Shown: positions 15,554 through 22,769 of the stretch, one piece after another
How positions within the stretch are numbered: position 1 is the first letter of the stretch
Layout: each line of letters begins with the position of its first letter
From: an uncultured Bacilli bacterium
Lineage (GTDB): Bacteria > Bacillota_I > Bacilli_A > RF39 > UBA660
Assembly (NCBI GenBank): GCA_947589105.1
Contig: CANQBL010000007.1
Coordinates: 1 to 43,024 of the forward strand
Reading direction: 5' to 3'
Length of the DNA stretch: 43,024 nt
Notes under the pieces: model-generated
What the model saw: the letters and a program-made list of their open reading frames with translations, nothing else
Database searches by the model: none
Told to the model about the DNA's origin: nothing
Made by a program: the position numbers and the translations under genes

Positions 15554-16189
15554 TTAATTATTTTTGTAAGCTTCTAACCTACAAATTTTAATACCCTCTT
15601 CATTAAATTTTTTTTCATATTCAGTTGCAACGTTTCCTTCTATCATATTATTGTATAAATCAAGGGTAACATTTTTTAAAGTATAACCATATAAACTTAG
15701 TGATTCTATAGAAAAAGCAAAGAAATCAATATTATCAGTTTTCTGTATTATTACCTTTTTATCTTTAAATAAACTATCGTATCTACTTAAAAACTCATGA
15801 CTAGTAAGTCTTCTTTTAGTATGTCTTTTTTTAGGCCATGGATCAGAAAAATTAAGATATATTGCATCTATTTCTTTTTCAAAAGCTTCGTTAATATAAT
15901 TAGCATCCATTCTAATTAATTTTAAATTAGGAATATTTTTATTTTCTAACTTTTGAACCGCTCTTACTAAAACACTATCAAACATTTCTATCCCAATATA
16001 ATTAACTTTTGAATTTTTAATTGCCATACCTATTATAAAATCACCTTTTCCCATACCTATTTCAATTTGTATAGGATTACTATTTTTAAATTCTTCGCTC
16101 CATTTTCCTTTTTTATCTTTAAAATCTTTAACTACATATTTAGATACATTTATAATCTTTGAAGCATTTTTAACATTTTTAAGTCTCAA
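15554..16189 (-). CDS. trmB: tRNA (guanine-N7)-methyltransferase TrmB
   Basis: SAM-dependent enzyme that makes m7G46 in tRNA. The SAM-binding motif IEIGMGKGDF is near residue 45, and the family-specific NFSDPWPKKRHTKRRL, with the catalytic Asp, is near residue 115. About 211 aa, normal. I set the start at TTG 16189, because the AGGTG at 16195-16199 is correctly spaced for it and the resulting MRLKNVKNA matches the usual TrmB N-terminus. The GTG at 16198 overlaps the ribosome binding site. An extended upstream TATAAT at 16202-16207 could be its promoter. Confidence 0.95.
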   Translation of the reverse strand: MRLKNVKNASKIINVSKYVVKDFKDKKGKWSEEFKNSNPIQIEIGMGKGDFIIGMAIKNSKVNYIGIEMFDSVLVRAVQKLENKNIPNLKLIRMDANYINEAFEKEIDAIYLNFSDPWPKKRHTKRRLTSHEFLSRYDSLFKDKKVIIQKTDNIDFFAFSIESLSLYGYTLKNVTLDLYNNMIEGNVATEYEKKFNEEGIKICRLEAYKNN

Positions 16190-16271
16190 ATTAATCACCT
16201 ATATAATTATACACCAAAACAGATAAGAAACATATAATTAAATGAAAGCTTTTTATTAGGAGGAAAAGAAT

Positions 16272-16586
16272 ATGAAAAGTGATAGAAATAACTTAGGCTC
16301 CCAAATGATGCCTTTTAATCCAATGATGGGTATGCCAACTAACATGATGATGTTTCCAAATTACATGAACGATAACTATTCTAATTTGGATAATAGAGTA
16401 AGTACTTTAGAAAAAAAGGTAAAAGTTTTAGAAAATAGAGTATCAAGATTAGAAAATCCTTATCAAAACACTAATACTCAAAATTATCAAACTACACAAC
16501 CAAACATGCAAGGTCAAAATAGTGGCATTCCATACCAAACAACCCAAAATAACACCGGATATAATGGTGAAATGTACATGATGTAA
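16272..16586 (+). CDS. Met-rich coiled-coil protein with Asn/Gln-rich tail
   Basis: No known family. 104 aa in three parts. Residues 1-38 are Met/Pro/Asn-rich (QMMPFNPMMGMPTNMMMFP). Residues 39-63 form a short coiled coil with heptads (LDNRVSTLEKKVKVLENRVS), in which RVSTLE and RVSRLE fit the R-h-x-x-h-E trimerisation pattern. Residues 64-104 are Asn/Gln/Thr-rich and end in MYMM. There is no signal peptide or membrane helix. The start is certain, with TAGGAGG ten bases before the ATG. Small self-assembling proteins of this composition occur in spore coats, and sporulation genes lie on either side, but this is only a suggestion. Confidence 0.6.
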   Translation: MKSDRNNLGSQMMPFNPMMGMPTNMMMFPNYMNDNYSNLDNRVSTLEKKVKVLENRVSRLENPYQNTNTQNYQTTQPNMQGQNSGIPYQTTQNNTGYNGEMYMM

Positions 16587-16614
16587 AAAAAGCCTACCTT
16601 AGTAGACTTTTTTT
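16586..16614. terminator. Bidirectional terminator between the coiled-coil gene and an orphan gene
   Basis: A-run, G, mismatch, CTAC, four-base loop, GTAG, mismatch, C and T-run. It overlaps the stop codons of both converging genes. Confidence 0.75.
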
Positions 16615-17407
16615 AATTTAGATGAGTACCTAAGTTCAAAGATGAACTTAATTTTTTATATTCATTTATTAATTCATCTGGAATATATCTTTGAAGTATA
16701 TCTGGATTATTTTGAAATTCATTTATTAAATAAGTTTTTAAACTATCATTTATATTAACTTTATTAATCTCATTAATAATCAAGCTTATAACATCATTTA
16801 AATCGTTTTCTTTATTTAGAGCTATATCGTTTTGTTTATAAATCCAATCACTAGCAACTTTATTAGCATAAATGCCAATTATAGCCTCTGGAACACTTGA
16901 AATCATATTTAATTCCTTTTTCATTTCATTTAAAAACTGACTTGGACTTTTTTCTGAAACATAGGCTCTTGTACCATTTTTTGAACTAAAAACAAGAAGA
17001 TTATTTTCATAAAAATATTTAGATAGAATTTCTTTTGCAAACCAAATTACTTCATTTTTATCTTTAGGATTAAAACTATCACTATAATAAGAAAGGGTTT
17101 TCTGCATAACTTCATTAAAAGATTGTATATTTGATTTCAAATAATTTGATACTATAGCTTCTGCTGCGGTATAAAAAAGTTTATCATAAACTAGAAAATT
17201 ATCTCCCTTATATACCATATTTCTTATTTCTTTATCAATTATAGAACGTCCTTTTTGTTTTGCATACTTATGGGTATTAGTATCTCCATCTTTACAAAAA
17301 TAAGCTTCTGATAATAACCACCTTGTATAACCTATTAATTCTTGTTTCTTATTTAAAGAATAATTATCCAAATCTTTTTTTATAGTTTCTGATAAATTAT
17401 TTAGCAT
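16613..17407 (-). CDS. Hypothetical soluble helical protein
   Basis: Not recognised. 264 aa, predicted mostly alpha-helical, without signal peptide, membrane helix or obvious catalytic motif. Features visible are TRWLLSEAYFCKDGDTNTHKYAKQK near residue 30-55 and regular Leu/Ile spacing throughout. The ribosome binding site AGAGGTGG is well placed for the ATG. It follows the flippase gene by 56 bases with no terminator between them, so the two may be cotranscribed. It shows no unusual composition that would mark it as foreign. Confidence 0.55.
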   Translation of the reverse strand: MLNNLSETIKKDLDNYSLNKKQELIGYTRWLLSEAYFCKDGDTNTHKYAKQKGRSIIDKEIRNMVYKGDNFLVYDKLFYTAAEAIVSNYLKSNIQSFNEVMQKTLSYYSDSFNPKDKNEVIWFAKEILSKYFYENNLLVFSSKNGTRAYVSEKSPSQFLNEMKKELNMISSVPEAIIGIYANKVASDWIYKQNDIALNKENDLNDVISLIINEINKVNINDSLKTYLINEFQNNPDILQRYIPDELINEYKKLSSSLNLGTHLN

Positions 17408-17463
17408 TATTTTTCCACCTCTTATTATAAGAATAACATATATATAATTTTATTTCAATTAAC

Positions 17464-19074
17464 CTATTTTTTAAATAATTTATCTCCAAATATTTCGTTA
17501 AATACTCCGTTTTTAATAGTTATTAAAAAGTATATAATCGCACCAATAAATCCGTATAAAACTATTGTAATAATTGCACCAAACCTACTTGTTAAATTAA
17601 ACAAAATAAAGCTTTTAATTATCAATAAAACTACTATCATTATCATAAGAGGATAAATAAATTTAAACATTTTCTTAAAAAACGACTTAATATCTAATTT
17701 AATTGTCTTATTTATTACAACAAGATTAGTAACAAATGATACGCTAAGTCCAATTAAAGTTGCACTTATTGAACCATAAAAAGGATATAAACCAATTTTA
17801 CTTGCTAAAGACATAAGTGGTATTTGAAAAACAAGTTTAACTAATATACCTGTAATTATACTTAAAAACACATTTTTAAACTTATTAAGAGATTGAGTAA
17901 TGGATATTGAAGTAGTAAAAATACACCTAAATAACGAAACAAAAATTGAAAAGCAAAATACTTTAGGTCCCCAATTACTTGCACCATAAAAAGCATAAAA
18001 AACGGGTTCTGCTAAAATACTAAGCCCAAAAGCCATTGGCATTGTAACATATAATAGCATTAAAAATGACTGATTAATCTTTCTTTTAACATCATTTTTA
18101 TCACCTTTGACAAAACTTGCAGTTATGTTTGGGACAAGACTAGTCATAAGTCCAGTTGAAATTGCAAGAACAACACTGTTTAATTTGTTTCCTGTAGTAT
18201 TAATTACTCCCAGTACACTTTCTGCATCCTTAGTTTTAAAACCCAAATTAGTAAGAGCATTAATCATAGTTGTCATGTCAATATAATCATATACAGAAAG
18301 TGCAAGTCCAAATGATATAAACGGAACTGAATAAATAAGGAGTTTTTTTATAATATCTTTATTGGTAATTTTACTTTCTTCATCTTTTTTCTTTGATGTT
18401 GTAACTAGTACCTTTTTATTTTTCTTAATTTTTATAAGTAAATAAATAAGAGCGATAAAAGCTCCTATAGTAGCTCCAAAAACCGCAACTCCAATAGCAT
18501 TAGTAACTCCTAAATTAAATACTTTAATACATAAATAACTACCAATTAAAATAACAAAAATTCTAACTAACTGCTCTATTACCTGGCTTATCGAAGATGG
18601 TGCTATTATTTTATGACCTTGTAAATAACCTTTTGTTACACTCAAATAAGGAACGACTAATATAGCAGTTGAAATAATTCTAATAACAAACGTTATGCTC
18701 TCCTTAGAATTTCCACCCGTATTATCTCCCATTATCTGATTAGCAATAAACGGCGCTCCAAAAAACATTATTAAAAATAATACTATACCAAGACTAATAA
18801 GTAACAATTTACCTAATTTATAAGCTCTTTCTTTCGTATTATTATATCCTAAAGTATTATACTCACTTATTAATTTACTCATTGCAGGTGGTATCCCAAC
18901 GGTTGATAATGCTAAAAACAAATTATAAATGGTATACGCATAACCATATAACGCAATGTTAGATTCACCAATTATTGCATAAAACGGTATTACATACACT
19001 ATACCTAAAAACTTAGTAAGTACAATTCCTATTGTTGCAATTAAAGCTCCATTTACAAAACTATCCTTTTTCAT
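17464..19074 (-). CDS. MurJ/SpoVB-family lipid flippase (MOP superfamily)
   Basis: 536 aa with about 14 membrane helices. The N-terminus DSFVNGALIATIGIVLTKFLGIVYVIPFY and the segments VGIPPAMSKLISEYN and VTKGYLQGHKIIAPSSISQV match the polysaccharide-transport branch that contains B. subtilis YtgP (MurJ, lipid II flippase) and SpoVB (sporulation cortex). Both subgroups share these motifs and I cannot separate them by eye. It lies five bases after cse60, a sporulation-linked gene, which favours a SpoVB-like role. If no other MurJ exists in the genome, it would have to serve vegetative growth as well. Confidence 0.85.
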   Translation of the reverse strand: MKKDSFVNGALIATIGIVLTKFLGIVYVIPFYAIIGESNIALYGYAYTIYNLFLALSTVGIPPAMSKLISEYNTLGYNNTKERAYKLGKLLLISLGIVLFLIMFFGAPFIANQIMGDNTGGNSKESITFVIRIISTAILVVPYLSVTKGYLQGHKIIAPSSISQVIEQLVRIFVILIGSYLCIKVFNLGVTNAIGVAVFGATIGAFIALIYLLIKIKKNKKVLVTTSKKKDEESKITNKDIIKKLLIYSVPFISFGLALSVYDYIDMTTMINALTNLGFKTKDAESVLGVINTTGNKLNSVVLAISTGLMTSLVPNITASFVKGDKNDVKRKINQSFLMLLYVTMPMAFGLSILAEPVFYAFYGASNWGPKVFCFSIFVSLFRCIFTTSISITQSLNKFKNVFLSIITGILVKLVFQIPLMSLASKIGLYPFYGSISATLIGLSVSFVTNLVVINKTIKLDIKSFFKKMFKFIYPLMIMIVVLLIIKSFILFNLTSRFGAIITIVLYGFIGAIIYFLITIKNGVFNEIFGDKLFKK

Positions 19075-19079
19075 CTACA

Positions 19080-19253
19080 TCAATTCCTATCTATATATAT
19101 AACCATTGCAGAAAAACAATAAATTTGTTCCTCTCCGTTTATCGCAATTGAAACCTGATACTTAATATCAATTATTTCCTTATCAAAAATAAAATCATTA
19201 ATACTTTCTTCAAGATCTTTTTCATGGTCGCAATCAAACACTTTAACTTTCAT
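19080..19253 (-). CDS. Cse60-like small protein
   Basis: 57 aa encoded by a very short gene: it begins MKVKVFDCDHEKDLEESIN and ends EQIYCFSAMVIYIDRN. The two blocks KVKVFD...HEKDLEE.IN.F and IYCFSAMVIY match the Cse60 family, named for a sigma-E-controlled small acidic gene of B. subtilis (recalled). Function is unknown, and relatives exist in some non-sporulating Firmicutes. The ribosome binding site TAGGTGATAAT is directly before the ATG and the stop is TGA. It is cotranscribed with the flippase gene five bases downstream. An extended -10 promoter (TGGTATAAT, 19311-19319) lies about 60 bases upstream. Confidence 0.7.
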   Translation of the reverse strand: MKVKVFDCDHEKDLEESINDFIFDKEIIDIKYQVSIAINGEEQIYCFSAMVIYIDRN

Positions 19254-19310
19254 ATTATCACCTACGATAATAATATAAAATTAAAAATAATTAAATTGTC
19301 TTCTTTTATC

Positions 19311-19319
19311 ATTATACCA
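19311..19319 (-). promoter_or_regulatory. Extended -10 promoter of cse60-flippase
   Basis: TGGTATAAT on the minus strand; no good -35. It lies within the 75 bases between this unit and the next gene upstream. Confidence 0.5.
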
Positions 19320-19328
19320 AATTATTTT

Positions 19329-19652
19329 TCATTTTAAAACTTTAATATAACCTAAAATGCCTTGCTTTATATCTTTTTTTATATAATCATCAAATCTTTT
19401 ATAAAAACTATAAACAAAATCTATATCTTTTTTTCTTGCAATCTCAAAAGATTCTTTATCGCATAAACCCCTTACATCATACACTTCATCATTTATCAAA
19501 CAAGCACAATGATCATTATTTTTTTGTAAAACCATTTTACAATCTGGATAAATTAATTTTAATATTTCATAATATTCTAAACAATACCCATTTGAAAACA
19601 GGCTATATATATCACAATTAAAATAATTACTTAAAAATTCATTAATTTTCAT
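19329..19652 (-). CDS. Small protein with a possible Cys-His-Asp site
   Basis: 107 aa from the ATG at 19652 (TTG at 19673 would add seven). No family name can be given. The layout NGYCLEYYEILKLIYPD, then KNNDHCACLINDEVYDVRG resembles small papain/transglutaminase-like proteins, in which a Cys at the start of a helix, a His and an Asp line up (here Cys23, His48 and Asp60, approximate). The start lies 20 bases after a strong terminator and has no clear ribosome binding site, so its expression is unclear. It is next to two other orphan genes in an accessory stretch. Confidence 0.5.
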   Translation of the reverse strand: MKINEFLSNYFNCDIYSLFSNGYCLEYYEILKLIYPDCKMVLQKNNDHCACLINDEVYDVRGLCDKESFEIARKKDIDFVYSFYKRFDDYIKKDIKQGILGYIKVLK

Positions 19653-19671
19653 AATTGTTAAAAGAACGCTC

Positions 19672-19707
19672 AAAAAAAATCACCATAGTATTCTATGGAG
19701 ATTTTTT
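19672..19707 (-). terminator. Strong terminator after the 275-aa orphan gene
   Basis: Stem AAAAAATC, unpaired base, CCATAG, four-base loop, CTATGG, unpaired base, GATTTTTT, with a T run on the minus strand. Confidence 0.9.
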
Positions 19708-19724
19708 AACAGAGTTACAAATAG

Positions 19725-20552
19725 CTATTTTTTAACTATACTTTTACTAGCAAACTTAGAAAAATCTATATTTAACAAGGATATAAGTTGTTTCCTATTA
19801 AAATTTTTAAGTGATGTACATGCTAAAGTCTCAAATAGTCCTTCATAAAAATCATTAAATAACTCTTTTTGTTTTTCAATAAAAGGATAATACATATCAT
19901 CTAATTCATTAATTAAATCTACAATAGCAATATCATAAGGAGTATAGTCGTAATTATATATTCTAACATCTAAAGGTTTATATCCAGCAAAATTATCAAT
20001 ATTTTCATTTATACTTTCAACAAAAATTGGTCTTCTAAAATAGTAAATTTTTCCATTTTCATTAACTACTTTATTTTCCTTGTAATTATTTAAAAAAATT
20101 AATTTATTATTTATATATTTTATTTTTTGTTTATTTTTATAACCAGAAATTATAAAAGCATTTCTTTGGGTATTAAATAAACATTTAGAAATTAATTTAT
20201 TATTTTTGTATAAATACATTTTATTTTCAATTACCATATCATCATATTTTTCTCCCTTTTGGGTTTGAAATAAACCATTTAATTTATCAGTTGAATTATT
20301 TTTTTCAATAGAGTAATTATAACCCAAAGAGTTACCATCATAAAAACTATTAGCATAAAGATGAGAATTTTCCAAAAAAGCATTAATAGTTATTTTGCCA
20401 TCACAATAAAAAGCTTCTCCAACAGGATCTAACATTTTGTTATATATTATGATTTTTTCACCCTTATAAAACGATTTTTCTTTTAGATTAAAAACTGAAA
20501 GTTCAAATAAAGACAAAAATTGATAAAAATTGATAGTAAAAAGTTTTTTCAT
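19725..20552 (-). CDS. Hypothetical protein, beta-rich N-terminus
   Basis: Not recognised. 275 aa from the ATG at 20552, chosen because AAAGGGTGATTTT precedes it; an upstream in-frame start at 20603 lacks a site. The middle section (about 50-190) alternates Tyr/Asn/Lys strands with KNNKLISKCLFN, KYINNKLIFLNN and ENGKIYYFRRP. This looks like repeated beta-hairpins of 20-25 residues, similar to antitoxin-like or MORN-like repeats but not clearly either. The C-terminal third is helical. No signal peptide. It is the gene immediately downstream of the large repeat protein, separated by a hairpin. Confidence 0.5.
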   Translation of the reverse strand: MKKLFTINFYQFLSLFELSVFNLKEKSFYKGEKIIIYNKMLDPVGEAFYCDGKITINAFLENSHLYANSFYDGNSLGYNYSIEKNNSTDKLNGLFQTQKGEKYDDMVIENKMYLYKNNKLISKCLFNTQRNAFIISGYKNKQKIKYINNKLIFLNNYKENKVVNENGKIYYFRRPIFVESINENIDNFAGYKPLDVRIYNYDYTPYDIAIVDLINELDDMYYPFIEKQKELFNDFYEGLFETLACTSLKNFNRKQLISLLNIDFSKFASKSIVKK

Positions 20553-20594
20553 AAAATCACCCTTTTGAGTTACTATTATAAATTTAACTTTAAT

Positions 20595-20627
20595 AAAAAG
20601 CAAGAAAATTTAAATATTTTCTTACTT
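20595..20627 (-). terminator. Terminator of the repeat-protein gene
   Basis: Stem AAGCAAGAAAAT against ATTTTCTTACTT (one G-T pair, six-base loop) followed by five T on the minus strand. Confidence 0.75.
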
Positions 20628-20662
20628 AATCATAATCACCCTTTAATTATAATCCTTAAATT

Positions 20663-22636
20663 TTATTTACTTTTGCTTTTTCTATATTGTTCAACGTTTT
20701 CTGGAGTTATTTTAAATCCTTTCATATGTATCGTATATGTTAATGGCTCTGGAATAATTAAACCTTCAGCACTTGTTAAGCTGCTTAAATCTAAATATCC
20801 ACCTACCCTTTGTGGTAACACTAATCCTTCGGCACTTGTTAAGCTATTTAAATATAAATAGCCGCCTATATTTTGTGGTAATTTTAATCCTTCGGCACTT
20901 GTTAAGCTGCTTAAATACAAATATCCACCTACGCTTTGTGGCAATATCAATCCTTCGGCACTTGTTAAGCTGCTTAAATATAAAGAGCCTCCTATGCTTT
21001 GCGGTAATTTTATGCCTTTGGCACTTGTTAAGCTATTTAAATCTAAATATCCACTTACCCTTTGTGGTAATACTAATCCTTCGGCACTGGTTAAGTAGCT
21101 TAAATCTAAATCTCCGCCTACTCTTTGTGGTAATACTAATCCTTCGGCATTAGTTAAGCTACCTAAAAATAAAGAGTCACCTATGCTTTGCGGTAACACT
21201 AATCCTTTGGCACTTGTTAAGCTATTTAAATCTAAATCTCCGCTTATACTTTGTGGTAATTTTAATCCTTCGGCACTAGTTAAACCGCTTAAATATAAAG
21301 AACCACCTATATTTTGTGGTAATTTTAATCCTTCGGCATTAGTTAAGTGGCTTAAATCTAAATCACCGTAATAATAAATAGTATCTTCATTTATTTCTTC
21401 TTTATTTAATGCTATTTGTCTTTCTTCACAATTAAAAATATTTGACAAATCTTTTCTTTTATTATTTCTTTCATTTTTAATTTCTTTAATTCTTGGGTCT
21501 TTTCTATATCCAAACCCATATATTTTATCATTTATCTCATATAAAAACGTTAATTCCTCTTTTGTTAATTCTTCTTTATTTTTATGCTTTTTATATATTT
21601 TCGTTAACTTTTTCATATCGTTAACTTTTTTATAATATTCTTCTTTATCTGGGAAATCTTTAATCTTTTCTTCTACTACCTCTTCCATTTCAGATTCGAT
21701 GTTTTGATTTTCTGCTACTCCTCTTATTTCACCTATTTTATTTCCTTCCATTCTTATCGCAATTCTTGGTACTTTATACTCATCTTTTTCATCTAAAGTG
21801 TAATATACATAAAAATCCCCATTGGATAATTGATTTTTTGCAGTATCTTCTCCTGCCGTACACCACCCTGTATTATATCCTTGTAATGAGTTTACCAAAG
21901 GCATATGATTACTTCCCCTATTATACTTTACCCATTTACCTATGTTTCTTTTTATTATATTTTTATTATTACTTAGTACCTTTGTTAATATATAAGTATA
22001 TATTTTGGGAAATGAGCCTACCCTTACCAATCCTTCTAAATCTTTATCATCTATTTCTTCTTTGTTCATTGCTTTTATTATCATATCTATTGATTTAGAT
22101 AATGCTTCTCTATTTAAATCACAAAATGGACTTACAGTATGTTCACTTCTTTTATAGAATACTTGTTTTTCTTTATCATATTTTCCTATTTTTAGCATCC
22201 CTTGAAAAGCCCAGTATTTTGCCCAAAACGGATATACCTTTGCATCGTCACTTAAAAAATAATCCAACCAATTATCAATACTTTTCTTTTGGTTTTCTAT
22301 TACTTCTTTTTCTAGTTCTTTTTTCATTTCATCAGTTATTTCAACATGTCCAAATCCTCTTTCAAGAGCTAATTCTTTTTGTTTTTCATAATAACTTTGT
22401 GGTATGTTTTCTTTTTTTATAACATATTTTTCATAATAACACTTTTTTAAATATTCTATATGTTTTGATTTTTCTTTTACTTTATTATGAATATCTTCTA
22501 ACTTTTCCAAATAATTTTTAATATTATTAAACTTATCATATTCATTTCCTTTTCCATGATGAAGAACCTGCTTATCTTTATATAAGTCTTTATATAATCT
22601 ATCTATTAATCTTATATAATCTTTTTGTTTATTCAT
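20663..22636 (-). CDS. Large protein with ten 21-residue leucine-rich-like repeats
   Basis: About 657 aa. Residues about 1-430 are helical and Lys/Glu-rich, with a conserved-looking core GWCTAGEDTAK, GDFYVYYTLDE, PRIAIRMEGNKIGEIRG, followed by helices. The order of this core (Trp-Cys, a strand, then basic I-E-I-R-G with Asn) is reminiscent of PcfJ-like proteins from mobile elements (inference). Residues about 430-640 are ten repeats of 21 aa, consensus GGxLxLSSLTSAEGLxLPQxI, a beta-solenoid type of repeat. A short conserved tail IHMKGFKITPENVEQYRKS ends the protein. No signal peptide or membrane helix. The start is ATG 22636, ten or eleven bases after AAGGATG. A second copy of its 3' end lies at the window edge. 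Probably part of a multicopy accessory family; partner unknown. Confidence 0.75.
   Translation of the reverse strand: MNKQKDYIRLIDRLYKDLYKDKQVLHHGKGNEYDKFNNIKNYLEKLEDIHNKVKEKSKHIEYLKKCYYEKYVIKKENIPQSYYEKQKELALERGFGHVEITDEMKKELEKEVIENQKKSIDNWLDYFLSDDAKVYPFWAKYWAFQGMLKIGKYDKEKQVFYKRSEHTVSPFCDLNREALSKSIDMIIKAMNKEEIDDKDLEGLVRVGSFPKIYTYILTKVLSNNKNIIKRNIGKWVKYNRGSNHMPLVNSLQGYNTGWCTAGEDTAKNQLSNGDFYVYYTLDEKDEYKVPRIAIRMEGNKIGEIRGVAENQNIESEMEEVVEEKIKDFPDKEEYYKKVNDMKKLTKIYKKHKNKEELTKEELTFLYEINDKIYGFGYRKDPRIKEIKNERNNKRKDLSNIFNCEERQIALNKEEINEDTIYYYGDLDLSHLTNAEGLKLPQNIGGSLYLSGLTSAEGLKLPQSISGDLDLNSLTSAKGLVLPQSIGDSLFLGSLTNAEGLVLPQRVGGDLDLSYLTSAEGLVLPQRVSGYLDLNSLTSAKGIKLPQSIGGSLYLSSLTSAEGLILPQSVGGYLYLSSLTSAEGLKLPQNIGGYLYLNSLTSAEGLVLPQRVGGYLDLSSLTSAEGLIIPEPLTYTIHMKGFKITPENVEQYRKSKSK
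20745..21374 (-). repeat. Tandem array of ten 63-bp coding repeats
   Basis: The repeat unit runs CTTCGGCACTTGTTAAGCT... on the plus strand with period 63. Copies differ at few positions, and many differences are shared between copies, which suggests recent duplication or gene conversion. It encodes the repeat domain of the 657-aa protein; the opposite strand stays open by chance. Confidence 0.9.
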
Positions 22637-22658
22637 ATAACATACCATCCTTATTTAG

Positions 22659-22687
22659 ATTATAACATTTTTTATTTATTATTGTAA
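22659..22687 (-). promoter_or_regulatory. Promoter of the repeat-protein gene
   Basis: TTACAA (22682-22687), 17 bases, TATAAT (22659-22664) with a TGT extension, minus strand. Confidence 0.6.
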
Positions 22688-22715
22688 ATTAAAGATAAAT
22701 CTCATTAAAATAACA

Positions 22716-22749
22716 ATATAAAAAAGTGTCTTATTAAGACACCCTTTTT
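22716..22749 (-). terminator. Terminator of parE-parC
   Basis: GTGTCTT/AAGACAC with A and T runs (22721-22749), six T on the minus strand. Confidence 0.88.
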
Positions 22750-22769
22750 ATTAAAAGTATAATTTTTTT

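Noticed and set aside
20773-21371. Long open frames on the plus strand across the 63-bp repeats
   Set aside because: They exist because the repeat unit is a multiple of three and lacks stops in that frame; they have no ribosome binding site and lie opposite a convincing gene.
20745-21374. CRISPR array
   Set aside because: The regular repeat is a continuous coding unit with no unique spacers and no cas genes.
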